Assembly: GCA_016744485.1 (NCBI GenBank) | Contig: JADGEG010000028.1 | Span: forward strand, 1-15,356 | Direction of reading: 5' to 3' | Source: Arcobacter sp. | Lineage (GTDB): Bacteria > Campylobacterota > Campylobacteria > Campylobacterales > Arcobacteraceae | DNA: 15,356 nucleotides | Part shown: positions 1-8,698 of the stretch, piece by piece | Position numbering within the stretch: the first letter of the stretch is position 1 | Layout: every line of letters starts with the position of its first letter | Position numbers and translations under genes: made by a program | The notes under the pieces: generated by a model | What the model was told of the DNA's origin: nothing | Databases searched by the model: none | The model's input: the letters and a program-made list of their open reading frames with translations, nothing else

Positions 1-1
1 T

Positions 2-118
2 ACTTCTTTAGATGCTATTAGAACATTAATCAAAAGATTAAGAAAAAAACTTAACAAACCTTATATAAAAGCATCTTCTAGCACAGGTTATTATTTTAAT
101 ATAAATAATGTAAAATAA
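2..118 (+). CDS. OmpR/PhoB-type response regulator, C-terminal fragment (5' end outside window)
   Basis: The only open frame at the left edge ends in TAA at 116-118. It encodes the last 38 residues of a winged-helix DNA-binding domain. The pattern SLDAIRTLIKRLRKKL followed by a GYYF hairpin matches the recognition helix and C-terminal wing of OmpR/PhoB response regulators (usually SIDxHIxRLRKKL then GxGYxF). The receiver domain and any partner kinase lie outside the window, so the target genes cannot be inferred. It runs in the same direction as aroK, 56 bases upstream of it. Family is fairly sure; the specific regulator is unknown. Confidence 0.75.
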   Translation, partial: TSLDAIRTLIKRLRKKLNKPYIKASSSTGYYFNINNVK

Positions 119-157
119 GTAAACTTATCTTACTTACAGCCTATTTTAACTTTTTTT
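116..157 (+). terminator. Weak hairpin plus T-tract after the response regulator
   Basis: TAAGTAA (116-122, containing the stop codon) and TTACTTA (130-136) form a perfect 7 bp inverted repeat with a 7-base loop. A T-run follows at 151-157. The stem is almost all A/T, so it would be a weak intrinsic terminator at best. Read-through into aroK is possible. Confidence 0.3.
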
Positions 158-174
158 AGCTAAAATTATAAGTA

Positions 175-693
175 ATGAAAAAGAATAATATAGTTTTAAT
201 TGGTTTTATGGGTGTAGGAAAAGGTACGGTTGCTCGTGCTATTTTTAAAGAGTTTGGAAAAATATCTATTGATACAGATGATATAATAGAATCAAATACA
301 AAACAAAAGATAAAAGATATTTTTGAAGAATTTGGCGAAGAATATTTTAGAGACTTAGAAAAACAATGTGCTATATGGTTAGAAAAAAATATCACAAACA
401 CTATTATTTCGACAGGTGGTGGGTTTTACAAACAAGAAAATCTTAACAAAATAGGAAAAATTGTTTATTTAAAATCATCTTTTGAAGCAATTTTACATAA
501 AATTTATTCAAGTAAAGATTTTAAAAAGAAATTAAGTAAAAGACCTTTATTACAAGACACAATCCAAGCAAAAAAACTTTTTAATTATAGAATTGAACAA
601 TATGAAAATAAAGCTGATATTATCATAGATGTTGAAAATAAAACCGCTACAAATATAGCAAAAGAAATTTTTACAAATATACAAGGTAAATAA
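175..693 (+). CDS. aroK: Shikimate kinase
   Basis: Phosphorylates shikimate to shikimate 3-phosphate with ATP, the fifth step of the cytoplasmic shikimate pathway. The protein has 172 residues, normal for AroK. Visible motifs are the P-loop GFMGVGKGT (10-18), DTDD (33-36) for shikimate and Mg binding, the FRDLE segment with R59, GGG (81-83), the lid arginine in RPLL (R123), and the C-terminal R139/Y143 adenine-side motif. The usual GKS/T step is written GKGT here. No good Shine-Dalgarno precedes the ATG. A TAAAAT hexamer lies only 8 bases upstream of it, so either translation starts weakly within a longer transcript or the leader is extremely short. The stop overlaps the hisD start by one base (TAATG), marking the first junction of a six-gene operon. 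Confidence 0.93.
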   Translation: MKKNNIVLIGFMGVGKGTVARAIFKEFGKISIDTDDIIESNTKQKIKDIFEEFGEEYFRDLEKQCAIWLEKNITNTIISTGGGFYKQENLNKIGKIVYLKSSFEAILHKIYSSKDFKKKLSKRPLLQDTIQAKKLFNYRIEQYENKADIIIDVENKTATNIAKEIFTNIQGK

Positions 694-1991
694 TGAAAAT
701 CATAAAAACTAAAGAAGAAAATTTTCAGAAAAAATTTAATAAAATATTACAAAGATCTAAAACTGATATAAAAAATGTTTCAAAAATTGTTTCTACTCTG
801 ATAAATGATGTAGTTTTAAATAAAAATACTGCACTAAAAGAACATATAAAAAAATTTGATAATTGGAAAGTACAAAATGATGAAGATTTCCAAATATCGC
901 AAGCTTCCATGGAAGAAGCATATAATACTTTAGATGATAAATTAAAGAATGCTCTACATTTAGCCTATGGTAGAATTAAAACATATCATGAAAAACAATT
1001 AAATAAATCTTGGATTGATTTTGAAGATAATGGAACAATTATGGGTCAAAAATTAACTCCTATGGATATAGCTGGATTATATATTCCAGGAGGAAAAGCT
1101 ACATATCCAAGCTCACTTCTTATGAATGCTATTCCAGCTATTGTTGCTGGTGTTAAAGAAATAATAGTTTGCACACCTGCCCTTAATAATGATCTTAGCC
1201 AACTACTTCTTGCTACTTGTCATATATGTAAAATAAAAAAAGCTTTTAAAGTAGGAGGTGCTTCAGCAATAGCAGCTATGGCATATGGAACACAAACTAT
1301 ACCAAAAGTTGATGTAATAACAGGACCTGGTAATATATATGTAGCCACTGCAAAAAAAATGGTTTACGGTGAAGTAAATATAGATATGATCGCTGGTCCT
1401 TCTGAAATTGGAATATTAAGTGATGAGACTTCAAAACCAAAATATTTAGCAATTGATCTTTTATCTCAAGCAGAACATGATGAAATGGCAAGTAGTATTA
1501 TGATTACTACTGATGAGAATGTGGCTATTAATACATCTTTTGAAGTTAAAAGATACTTAAAAAGACTAAACAAAAAACATATTGCACAGAAATCTATAGA
1601 TGAAAGAGGATATATAATAGTTGCTTCTTCTATGAATGAAGCAATTGAACTTATGAATAAAATTGCACCTGAGCATTTGGAAATAATGACAAAAAATCCC
1701 TTTGACCTCTTATCAAAAATTAAACATGCAGGAGCTATATTCTTAGGAGAAAATACTCCTGAAGCAATTGGTGATTACATAGCTGGACCAAATCACACCC
1801 TACCAACAGGAAATACTGCTAAATTTTATAGTCCATTAGGAGTTGGAAATTTTATGAAGAAATCTTCAATTATTAATTTCTCACAACAAGCAATTAATGA
1901 ATTAGGCGAAGCTTGTATACTTTTAGCAAATGCTGAAGGTTTGAGTGCACATGCTTTATCAATAGAAGCAAGACTAGAAAATAAGGAATAA
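693..1991 (+). CDS. hisD: Histidinol dehydrogenase
   Basis: Zinc enzyme that oxidises L-histidinol to L-histidine with two NAD+, the last step of histidine synthesis. The 432 residues line up almost number for number with the E. coli enzyme. Zinc ligands are Q259 and H262 (in LLSQAEHDE), D361 (GDYIAGPNH) and H420 (GLSAHALSIEAR). The catalytic pair is E327/H328 in APEHLE. The Rossmann and substrate segments GLYIPGGKATYPS (128-140) and GPGNIYVATAKK (211-222) are intact. AAGG (683-686) lies inside the end of aroK, and the start overlaps the aroK stop by one base, so translation is likely coupled. No other his genes are in view: hisD here stands alone inside a mixed housekeeping operon. Confidence 0.97.
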   Translation: MKIIKTKEENFQKKFNKILQRSKTDIKNVSKIVSTLINDVVLNKNTALKEHIKKFDNWKVQNDEDFQISQASMEEAYNTLDDKLKNALHLAYGRIKTYHEKQLNKSWIDFEDNGTIMGQKLTPMDIAGLYIPGGKATYPSSLLMNAIPAIVAGVKEIIVCTPALNNDLSQLLLATCHICKIKKAFKVGGASAIAAMAYGTQTIPKVDVITGPGNIYVATAKKMVYGEVNIDMIAGPSEIGILSDETSKPKYLAIDLLSQAEHDEMASSIMITTDENVAINTSFEVKRYLKRLNKKHIAQKSIDERGYIIVASSMNEAIELMNKIAPEHLEIMTKNPFDLLSKIKHAGAIFLGENTPEAIGDYIAGPNHTLPTGNTAKFYSPLGVGNFMKKSSIINFSQQAINELGEACILLANAEGLSAHALSIEARLENKE

Positions 1992-1993
1992 TA

Positions 1994-2296
1994 ATGAGTA
2001 ATATTAACAAATGGTTAAATGAAGATGAAAATGATATATTTTTAGGAAGTCCAAAATCAAAATTCTTTGATATTACAAAATTAGCCAATAGTGAAATAGT
2101 TGAAAATGAAATAGATAAAATCATTGAAAAATATGCAATTATGGAATTATTATTATCAAAAGAACACAAAGATGATTTTGATATTAATAAAATGCTTAAA
2201 CAATATATATTAGAGAATCTAGATGAAGTTGAACAAATGAAAAAAGGTTTGTACATCGAGTTTACTGGTGATATTGTTTCTAGACTAGATTCATGA
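1994..2296 (+). CDS. DUF2018 family protein (Campylobacterota-specific small helical protein)
   Basis: A 100-residue acidic, lysine-rich, predicted all-helical protein with no signal peptide or membrane segment. The N-terminal pattern ENDIFLGSPKSKFFDI, then a long helix (about 34-57, IVENEIDKIIEKYAIMELL) and a C-terminal helix ending near GDIVSRL, resembles Helicobacter pylori HP0242 (DUF2018), whose crystal structure is an intertwined, pseudo-knotted homodimer. No biochemical function is known for the family, so none is assigned. AAGGA at 1983-1987 inside the hisD end is its ribosome binding site. The stop overlaps the next start as ATGA (2293-2296). Family assignment is by remembered sequence pattern and is good but not certain. 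Confidence 0.75.
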   Translation: MSNINKWLNEDENDIFLGSPKSKFFDITKLANSEIVENEIDKIIEKYAIMELLLSKEHKDDFDINKMLKQYILENLDEVEQMKKGLYIEFTGDIVSRLDS

Positions 2297-3201
2297 ACAA
2301 CTTAGAACCTCAATTACAAGAAATTAAAGAACAAATAAATCAGTATATTACTTCTTGTGATAATCAACAATGTATTAATTTATTTAATTCACTTCCTTTT
2401 GGTAAAATGCTAAGAAGTCAATTAATTTTAAAAATTGCAGGAATTACTGATGAATCTTTAAAGTTATGCGCAATAGTTGAAATGATTCATACATCATCAT
2501 TATTACATGATGATGTTATTGATAAAGCAAACACAAGAAGAGGTAAAGTTACAATTAATGCTAAGTTTGGTGATAAAATATCAATCTTATTAGGCGATAT
2601 GTTGTACTCTATAGCATTTTCACAATTAGCATTAATGAATCAAAATATTGCTTACATTATAGCAAATGCTGTAACACAGTTAAGCATTGGTGAAATTATG
2701 GATATTGAATTAACAAATACTTTTAATACTTCATATGACAAATATTATGAAATGATTTATAAAAAAACAGGCACTCTAATTGAAGCTAGTTCCAAAGCTG
2801 CTGCTATTTTAGCATCTAAGGACTCTGAAAAATATGCCTTGTTTGGAAGGAATCTTGGACTTGCTTTTCAAATGATTGATGATATCTTAGATATTACTCA
2901 AGATAGTTCTGCTTTAGGAAAACCTTCTATGTTTGATTTTATTGATGGGAAAGTTACTATTCCTTATTTATTATTGTACGAAAGAACAGAAAATAAAGAT
3001 AAATTAAAATCCCTTTTTAAAAAACCTTTAAATAAAAAAGATATTTTATGGATAAAACAAGAAATGAAAAAAAGCAAAGCTTTAGAAGATTCTATATTAC
3101 AAGCTAATTATTTAGGGCAAAAAGCACTTGAAGCTCTTAAAGGTGAAGATAATATTTTTTTAGAAGAACTTATTAATTCTATGTTACAAAGAACTTTTTA
3201 A
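2293..3201 (+). CDS. ispB: Long-chain trans-polyprenyl diphosphate synthase (octaprenyl/heptaprenyl type)
   Basis: Elongates allylic diphosphates with isopentenyl diphosphate. In this lineage the expected product is the menaquinone side chain. The protein has 302 residues with both aspartate-rich motifs: FARM DDVID (73-77) followed by RR (82-83), and SARM DDILD (196-200), plus the substrate segment GKMLR (37-41). The residues four and five places before the first motif are small serines rather than aromatics. In this family that leaves the product pocket open and favours long chains over farnesyl or geranylgeranyl products. No Shine-Dalgarno is seen; the start overlaps the previous stop as ATGA, so it is probably translated by coupling. 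hemA follows after 2 bases, as in the remembered C. jejuni order. The symbol is a best guess; exact chain length cannot be read. Confidence 0.88.
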   Translation: MNNLEPQLQEIKEQINQYITSCDNQQCINLFNSLPFGKMLRSQLILKIAGITDESLKLCAIVEMIHTSSLLHDDVIDKANTRRGKVTINAKFGDKISILLGDMLYSIAFSQLALMNQNIAYIIANAVTQLSIGEIMDIELTNTFNTSYDKYYEMIYKKTGTLIEASSKAAAILASKDSEKYALFGRNLGLAFQMIDDILDITQDSSALGKPSMFDFIDGKVTIPYLLLYERTENKDKLKSLFKKPLNKKDILWIKQEMKKSKALEDSILQANYLGQKALEALKGEDNIFLEELINSMLQRTF

Positions 3202-3203
3202 AT

Positions 3204-4493
3204 ATGTCTTATTTAATCATTTCTTTCTCCCATAAAAACACTGATCTTTTAATGAGAGAAAAACTAGCATTCCCAAATGACAATAAAAAAAATATTTTTT
3301 TGAAAAATATTTTAAAAAATGATAATATTCTTGAAATCATTTTATTATCAACATGTAATAGAGTTGAAATTATTATGTCAGTATTTAATATCAAAGATGC
3401 TACGAATCATATTATAAAAGCATTATCTTATCATTCAGATTTAAACTATGATAAACTCTATGATAGAGCAGATATTTATGAAAATGATAGTGCGATACAT
3501 CACATTTTTACTGTTGCTTCATCACTTAATTCTTTAGTTATTGGAGAGACACAAATTATTGGTCAATTAAAAGATGCCTTTAGATTTTCACTAGAAAATA
3601 AATACTGTGGCAAAGAATTATCGAGAGTTTTACACTATTCTTTTAAATGTTCAGCTTCTGTTAGAACTGCCACATCATTAGGAACTGGAAGTGTTTCAGT
3701 AGCTAGTACAGTTGTAACTCAAGCAAAAGAAATTATTCAAGATACAAAAGGTGTACAAGTTTTGGTTGTTGGTGCAGGAGAAATGAGTGAATTAACTATT
3801 AAACACTTGCTTTCTTCTGGTTTTGATGTCATATTAATTAATAGAAATAAAACAAAAGCACAAAAATTAGCTAATTCATTTGAAGAACATATAGATGTAA
3901 GAGATTATAAAGAACTTAAAACTTTACTAGATAATGTTTCTGTTACAATAATAGCTACGTCAGCACCATATCCAATTATCACAAAAGATATGGTGAGTTT
4001 ATGTACCTTTAACAGATATTGGTTTGATATTTGTGTTCCTAGAAATATTGATGATATTAATTTACTTAATTTAGAAGTCTTTTATATTGATGATTTACAA
4101 GATATTGTTAATAATAATATGAGTTTAAGGTCACAACAAGCAAAAAAGGCTTTTTTCATTGTAAAACAAATGTCATTTGAATTTTTTGAATTATTAAAAA
4201 GTTTAGAAATTGAACCAGTTATCAAACATATTTATACAAGAGGAAATAAAATAATAGATAAAAAAGTAAATATTGCTATTAAAAAAGGTTTTATTAAAGT
4301 AGATGAACAAGCTAATATTACAAAACTTTGTCAATCAATTTTAGCTGAGTACCTTCATGAACCCTCTAAAATAGTCAAGAGAATTTCAAAACAACAAGAA
4401 TGTGGTTTTGTTTCAAAAACGATACAATCAATTTTTGGTTTAAAAAATACAATTAATCATGAGAGTGATTTTAACTGTGATCATACAAAATAA
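3204..4493 (+). CDS. hemA: Glutamyl-tRNA reductase
   Basis: Reduces glutamyl-tRNA(Glu) to glutamate-1-semialdehyde with NADPH, the first committed step of the C5 haem pathway. The 429-residue protein has the catalytic cysteine in LLSTCNRVE (C51), the conserved GETQIIGQLK segment near residue 113, the NADPH-binding Rossmann loop VVGAGEMSEL (about residues 188-197), and a C-terminal helical dimerisation domain (about 310-415). The AT-rich 2-base gap to the polyprenyl synthase and a poor ribosome binding site suggest coupled translation. Downstream proS has its own ribosome binding site. Pairing with proS is conserved in Campylobacterota and links tRNA-based metabolism within one transcript. Confidence 0.96.
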   Translation: MSYLIISFSHKNTDLLMREKLAFPNDNKKNIFLKNILKNDNILEIILLSTCNRVEIIMSVFNIKDATNHIIKALSYHSDLNYDKLYDRADIYENDSAIHHIFTVASSLNSLVIGETQIIGQLKDAFRFSLENKYCGKELSRVLHYSFKCSASVRTATSLGTGSVSVASTVVTQAKEIIQDTKGVQVLVVGAGEMSELTIKHLLSSGFDVILINRNKTKAQKLANSFEEHIDVRDYKELKTLLDNVSVTIIATSAPYPIITKDMVSLCTFNRYWFDICVPRNIDDINLLNLEVFYIDDLQDIVNNNMSLRSQQAKKAFFIVKQMSFEFFELLKSLEIEPVIKHIYTRGNKIIDKKVNIAIKKGFIKVDEQANITKLCQSILAEYLHEPSKIVKRISKQQECGFVSKTIQSIFGLKNTINHESDFNCDHTK

Positions 4494-4511
4494 TATAAGG
4501 AATACTAAAAT

Positions 4512-6209
4512 ATGAAATTTTCCAAAATGTTTTTACCAACAACAAAAGAAGTTCCTAAAGATGCAACACTTCCATCTCATAAGTTTTTACTTAAAGGTGC
4601 TTTTATTAGTCAGCTAGGATCTGGAATTTATAATTTTATGCCTTTAGGTAAAATAGTTCTAAATAAAATAACAAAAATAGTAAAAGAAGAGATGGATAAT
4701 TCAGGTTCAAATGAAGTCCAATTTGGTTTTGTAACTCCTACATCTTTTTGGGAAGAATCTGGACGAGCTAGTACCATGGGAAAAGAGCTATTAAAATTTG
4801 ATGATAGAAAAAATACAAGTTACCTTTTATCTCCTACAAATGAAGAATCAGCTGTTGATTTAATAAGAAATAAAGTTAATTCATATAAAGAATTACCAAT
4901 AAGTTTATATCATATAAATTTAAAATTTAGAGATGAAGCCAGACCTAGGTTTGGGTTAATGAGATGTAGAGAATTTATAATGAAAGATGCTTATTCTTTT
5001 CATGCAACACAAGAGGATTTAATAAGAGAATTCCATGTTATGGAAGAAACTTATAAGAAGATTTATACAAGATTAGGCTTAGATTTTAGAGTTGTAGAAG
5101 CTGATTCAGGAGCTATTGGTGGCTCTGGTTCTAAAGAGTTTATGCTATTAGCTAATTCAGGTGAAGATACTATAGTTGTATGTCCTGCTTGTACATATGG
5201 AGCTAATATAGAAGCTGCTAGAAGAAAAGCATTAAAAAAAAATAAATTAGATACACTAGATATAGAAAAAATACATACACCAAATTTGCAAACTATACAA
5301 GAAGTATGTTCTTTTTTAAAAGTTGATCCATATTATTCTATTAAAGCTGTTATAAAAAAAGCTATCTATGAAAATGAAAGTAAAATTGTTGTATTTTTTA
5401 TAAGAGGTACCGATACCCTAGAAGATACAAAAGCTTGTAATAGTATTAATGCTTTAGAAGTACTACCAGCAAATGAAGATGAACTTAAAAGTGCAAATTT
5501 ACTTGCTGGTTATTGTGGAATAGTAAACTTTCCAAAAGATATAAGAGTTGTGTTTGACGAAGAATTAAAAGGTGAAAATAATATTCTTTGTGGTGCAAAT
5601 GAAGAACATTATCATTTGAAAAATGTTGATTTAACTAGCTTAGATTTAGAGTTTGCAGACTTACATTTAGTTAATGAAGGTGATTTATGTCCTAAATGTT
5701 CACAAACTTTAATATATAAAAAAGGTATAGAAGCAGGTCATATCTTTCAATTAGGTAAAAAATATTCAAGTGCTATGAATGCAACATTTTTAGATCAAAA
5801 TGGAAAACCTCAAGCTTTCTTCATGGGTTGTTATGGTATTGGTGTTTCAAGATTAGTAGCAGCTGTTATTGAACAACATCATGATGAAAAAGGTTGTTTA
5901 TGGACAAAAGAAACCACACCTTTTATGATAGATATTATAGTTTCAAATGCTAAAAAAGAAGATGAATTAAATATTGGTTTAGATATTTATGGAAGAATCA
6001 AAGCTATTGGAATTGAAACAATTATAGATGATAGAGTAAAAGAAAGATTTGGTTTTAAAATGAACGATTTTGAGCTTATGGGATTTCCTTATGCTATTAT
6101 TGTAGGAAAAAGATGTAAAGATGGATATGTTGAGCTAGTAAATAGAAAAACATCCAAAAAAATTGAAATTGAAATCACAAATCTTGAAGAAGAGATTAAA
6201 AAACTATAA
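4512..6209 (+). CDS. proS: Prolyl-tRNA synthetase (bacterial type with editing domain)
   Basis: Class II aminoacyl-tRNA synthetase that charges tRNA(Pro). The 565 residues are full length for the bacterial architecture: catalytic core with TNEE (109-112), motif 2 FRDEARPRFGLMR (139-151) and motif 3 GIGVSRL (442-448, arginine R447). An inserted YbaK-like editing domain spans roughly 224-395, with K278 matching the E. coli K279 region that clears Ala-tRNA(Pro). The anticodon-binding domain is about 475-565. Two cysteine pairs, CPAC (224-227) and CPKC (393-396), bracket the insertion and may bind a metal. AAGGAA at 4497-4502 is a good ribosome binding site. It is the last gene of the plus-strand operon and converges with the monooxygenase-fold gene at 6344. 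Confidence 0.97.
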   Translation: MKFSKMFLPTTKEVPKDATLPSHKFLLKGAFISQLGSGIYNFMPLGKIVLNKITKIVKEEMDNSGSNEVQFGFVTPTSFWEESGRASTMGKELLKFDDRKNTSYLLSPTNEESAVDLIRNKVNSYKELPISLYHINLKFRDEARPRFGLMRCREFIMKDAYSFHATQEDLIREFHVMEETYKKIYTRLGLDFRVVEADSGAIGGSGSKEFMLLANSGEDTIVVCPACTYGANIEAARRKALKKNKLDTLDIEKIHTPNLQTIQEVCSFLKVDPYYSIKAVIKKAIYENESKIVVFFIRGTDTLEDTKACNSINALEVLPANEDELKSANLLAGYCGIVNFPKDIRVVFDEELKGENNILCGANEEHYHLKNVDLTSLDLEFADLHLVNEGDLCPKCSQTLIYKKGIEAGHIFQLGKKYSSAMNATFLDQNGKPQAFFMGCYGIGVSRLVAAVIEQHHDEKGCLWTKETTPFMIDIIVSNAKKEDELNIGLDIYGRIKAIGIETIIDDRVKERFGFKMNDFELMGFPYAIIVGKRCKDGYVELVNRKTSKKIEIEITNLEEEIKKL

Positions 6210-6221
6210 TATACCAACTGA

Positions 6222-6260
6222 AACAAAAAATAAGGGAACATTTTTACTTGCCTATTTGTT
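6222..6260. terminator. Candidate bidirectional hairpin between convergent genes
   Basis: The imperfect inverted arms AACAAAAAATAAGG (6222-6235) and CCTATTTGTT (6251-6260) enclose a 15-base loop, 12 bases past the proS stop. On the minus strand the second arm reads as a T-rich tract (TTATTTTTTGTT). That favours termination of the fabH-side transcript, but the arms carry bulges. The rest of 6261-6343 is AT-rich with nothing recognised. Confidence 0.35.
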
Positions 6261-6343
6261 ATTTATGGTGAATTAAGTTAGCAAGAAAAAAATTAAACTA
6301 TCATAAATATAACTTTATTTTTTTCGGTGTTTTGTTATACTAT

Positions 6344-6643
6344 CTAATTAGTAAGATTTGTTAGTTTTATTACTCTAACTGCTTTAGCTCTAAAACTTAG
6401 ACTTAACTTATCTGCTTCTATCATATGTGATGTAATACCATGAGCTAATAAATCTTTTTTTGACGCCCATTTTTCTATTAAAACAAATTCATTTTTATTT
6501 CCTATTACTTCTTTTAAATCATATTCCAAACAACCTGTTTCTTTTAATACAATTGGTGCTAATTTATTATAAGCATCAATTTGTTTTTGTCTTTGACCTT
6601 TTTTTGTCTCTATTAAAATGAGTAATGATATTTCTTTATTCAT
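6344..6643 (-). CDS. Antibiotic biosynthesis monooxygenase (ABM)-domain protein, YgiN-like
   Basis: A 99-residue single-domain protein of the dimeric alpha-beta barrel superfamily. Seen: an N-terminal beta strand SLLILIETKKGQ, the central LKETGCLEYDLKEV segment, and FVLIEKWASKKDLLAHGITSHM, where the EKW and H-x-x-S-x-H pattern is typical of ABM/YgiN proteins. Members include quinol monooxygenases and cofactor-free oxygenases, but substrates vary and none can be assigned. A ribosome binding site AAGGAAAG lies just upstream on the minus strand. It follows fabH in the same direction after 53 bases and is probably the last gene of that transcript or a separate unit. No signal peptide. Confidence 0.8.
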   Translation of the reverse strand: MNKEISLLILIETKKGQRQKQIDAYNKLAPIVLKETGCLEYDLKEVIGNKNEFVLIEKWASKKDLLAHGITSHMIEADKLSLSFRAKAVRVIKLTNLTN

Positions 6644-6696
6644 TTCTTTCCTTTATATAGCATATACTTAGAATATATATTATGCTTTAAAAGTAA

Positions 6697-7695
6697 TTAT
6701 TTTTTAGGTGAAAAAGGAAATAATGCAGAACCCCATGTAAGTCCAGCACCAAAAGCATCAAAAAGTACAGTATCTCCAGAGTTAATTTTACCTTGTTCAT
6801 ATGCATAATTCATGGCCATTGGAATAGAAGCAGCTGATGTATTACCATATCTATCTACAGTTACCACCGTTTGCTCTTTAGTAAAACCTAACATATCACC
6901 AACTGCTTTAATAATTCTATAATTTGCCTGATGTGGAATAAAATGATTAATATCACTATTTATTAAATTATGCTTTTTCATCATTACTTTTACATCTGCA
7001 CTTAAAGTTTTAACAGCTAATTTAAAAGTTTCATTACCTTTCATTCGTATACAAGCTAATTTTTGATCAAGAACTTCTTGAGAACAAGGATGTAAACTTC
7101 CCCCTCCTATAGTTTGTATTAAATCACTATAATTACCATCACTAGAACAATTTACATCTATAATAGCTTCACTCTTATTATCACTTGCACTAATAATAGC
7201 AGCCCCTGCTCCATCTCCAAAAATAAAACATGTACCTCTATCTGTATAATCTAAAATAGAGGTATACTTTTCAGCTCCAACAATTAAAACATTCTTTTTC
7301 ATTCCTGATTCTATAAAAGCTTTTGCTACAGAGACAGCATAAACAAAGCCAGTACAAGCTGCACTAATATCAAAAGCTTGAACAGGCTCTAAACCTAGTT
7401 TTGAAGCTATTAAACAAGCAGTTGAAGGCATACATAAATAATCAGGAGTGACAGTTGCACAAATGACTAAGTCTATATCATTTTTATCAATATTAGCACG
7501 TTGTATTGCGATTTGTGAAGCTTTAAAACCAAGGTCAGAAGAACCTTCATTTTTTTGAGCTATTCGTCTTTCTTTTATTCCTGTTCTTTTTGTAATCCAT
7601 TCATCACTGGTATCTAATATCTTTTCAAAATCTAAATTAGTCATAATTTTAGGTGGAATATATGCCCCAATTGATCTAAAAGCCGCAAAAACCAT
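6697..7695 (-). CDS. fabH: 3-oxoacyl-ACP synthase III (beta-ketoacyl-ACP synthase III)
   Basis: Condenses acetyl-CoA with malonyl-ACP to start fatty acid synthesis. In the 332-residue protein the catalytic triad is visible: C114 in DISAACTGF, H255 in IPHQAN and N285 in YGNTSAAS. The CoA-binding R-T-G-I segment (37-40) and the glycine-rich C-terminus GAGLTWGSALF are intact. It is about 15 residues longer than the E. coli enzyme, with the extra length in the 200-220 region around LHPCSQEVLDQK, common in some lineages. AAGGA (minus strand, 7706-7702) sits 6 bases before the ATG. The plsX stop is 13 bases upstream, so plsX and fabH share a transcript as in many bacteria. Confidence 0.97.
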   Translation of the reverse strand: MVFAAFRSIGAYIPPKIMTNLDFEKILDTSDEWITKRTGIKERRIAQKNEGSSDLGFKASQIAIQRANIDKNDIDLVICATVTPDYLCMPSTACLIASKLGLEPVQAFDISAACTGFVYAVSVAKAFIESGMKKNVLIVGAEKYTSILDYTDRGTCFIFGDGAGAAIISASDNKSEAIIDVNCSSDGNYSDLIQTIGGGSLHPCSQEVLDQKLACIRMKGNETFKLAVKTLSADVKVMMKKHNLINSDINHFIPHQANYRIIKAVGDMLGFTKEQTVVTVDRYGNTSAASIPMAMNYAYEQGKINSGDTVLFDAFGAGLTWGSALFPFSPKK

Positions 7696-7708
7696 AAAAA
7701 ATCCTTAA

Positions 7709-8698
7709 TTATTTATATTCATTTAATCTTTGTTCAATATCTTCATTTAGATTTGATCGAGCTGAATTAATAGCTTGAAAAATAGCATTTTTAATAGCTT
7801 TTGGATTTGATTTACCATGCGCTATTATTACAGGTGCTTTAATACCTAAAAGTGGAGCTCCTCCATATTCAGCATAATCAACTCGTACTTTTAAGCTTTT
7901 AAAAACTTTTCTCATTAAAACAGCACCAGCAATAGATATTAAAGATCTTTTTAAATTTTTCTTTAAAATTTGTCCTATAGTATCTGCAACACCTTCAGCA
8001 GTTTTTAATACAATATTTCCTACAAATCCATCACAAACTACAACATCAACAGTACCTTTAAAAATATCACTTCCTTCTACATTTCCTGCAAAATTAGGTA
8101 ATTGTGACATTAAATCATACGCTTCTTTTGTAAGTTCATTTCCCTTAGATTCTTCCTCACCATTACTTAATAAACCAATAATTGGATCATCTAAAGCAAG
8201 AACATCTTGAGCATATACTTGACCCATAATAGCAAATTCTAAAAGATTCTTTGCATCACAATCAACATTTGCTCCAATATCTAATACCAAAGTATTTTGA
8301 TTTTCACTTGTAGGCATTAGTGTTGCAATTGCTGGTCTAGTAACACCTTTTATTCTTCCAATTCGCAAAGTTGCTAAAGACATAGAAGCACCAGAATGAC
8401 CAGCTGACACAAGAGCATCAGCATGTCCATCTCGTACCAATTCAACTGCTTTGTATATTGTAGATTCTTTTCGTTTAAGAGCATCAGTAGCTCCATCTTG
8501 CATATTAACTACATCATTTGTATCTATGATTTCGATTCTAGATTTGTATTTGTTTGGTATTAAAAAGTCTAACTCACTCTTTTTACCAACTGCTATTGCA
8601 CTAAAATCTCTATTTACCCTTAATGCTGCAATTAGACCTTCGATTATAGGTTCTGAACCAAAATCACCACCCATGGCATCTATTGCAATCTTTAACAT
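7709..8698 (-). CDS. plsX: Phosphate acyltransferase PlsX
   Basis: Peripheral membrane enzyme that converts acyl-ACP and phosphate to acyl-phosphate, the donor for PlsY in phosphatidic acid synthesis. The 329 residues begin with [17 protein letters not shown], the family signature (DAMGGD at 7-12). They contain the conserved [16 protein letters not shown] and [12 protein letters not shown] segments and end with the typical [11 protein letters not shown] helix region. The start ATG overlaps the rpmF stop by one base on the minus strand (TAATG). Order rpmF-plsX-fabH is a classic bacterial arrangement that couples ribosome and membrane lipid synthesis. Confidence 0.97.
   Translation of the reverse strand: MLKIAIDAMGGDFGSEPIIEGLIAALRVNRDFSAIAVGKKSELDFLIPNKYKSRIEIIDTNDVVNMQDGATDALKRKESTIYKAVELVRDGHADALVSAGHSGASMSLATLRIGRIKGVTRPAIATLMPTSENQNTLVLDIGANVDCDAKNLLEFAIMGQVYAQDVLALDDPIIGLLSNGEEESKGNELTKEAYDLMSQLPNFAGNVEGSDIFKGTVDVVVCDGFVGNIVLKTAEGVADTIGQILKKNLKRSLISIAGAVLMRKVFKSLKVRVDYAEYGGAPLLGIKAPVIIAHGKSNPKAIKNAIFQAINSARSNLNEDIEQRLNEYK

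Noticed and set aside
1894..2256. Minus-strand 120-codon open frame opposite hisD and DUF2018
   Set aside because: It lies fully antisense to two well-supported genes, is rich in low-complexity S/I/L/F residues typical of antisense A/T codons, and lacks a ribosome binding site.
2480..2535. ATG-rich CATCATCAT/GATGATG stretch inside the polyprenyl synthase gene as a repeat or regulatory site
   Set aside because: It simply encodes the conserved HTSSLLHDDVID motif; the repetition follows from codon usage.
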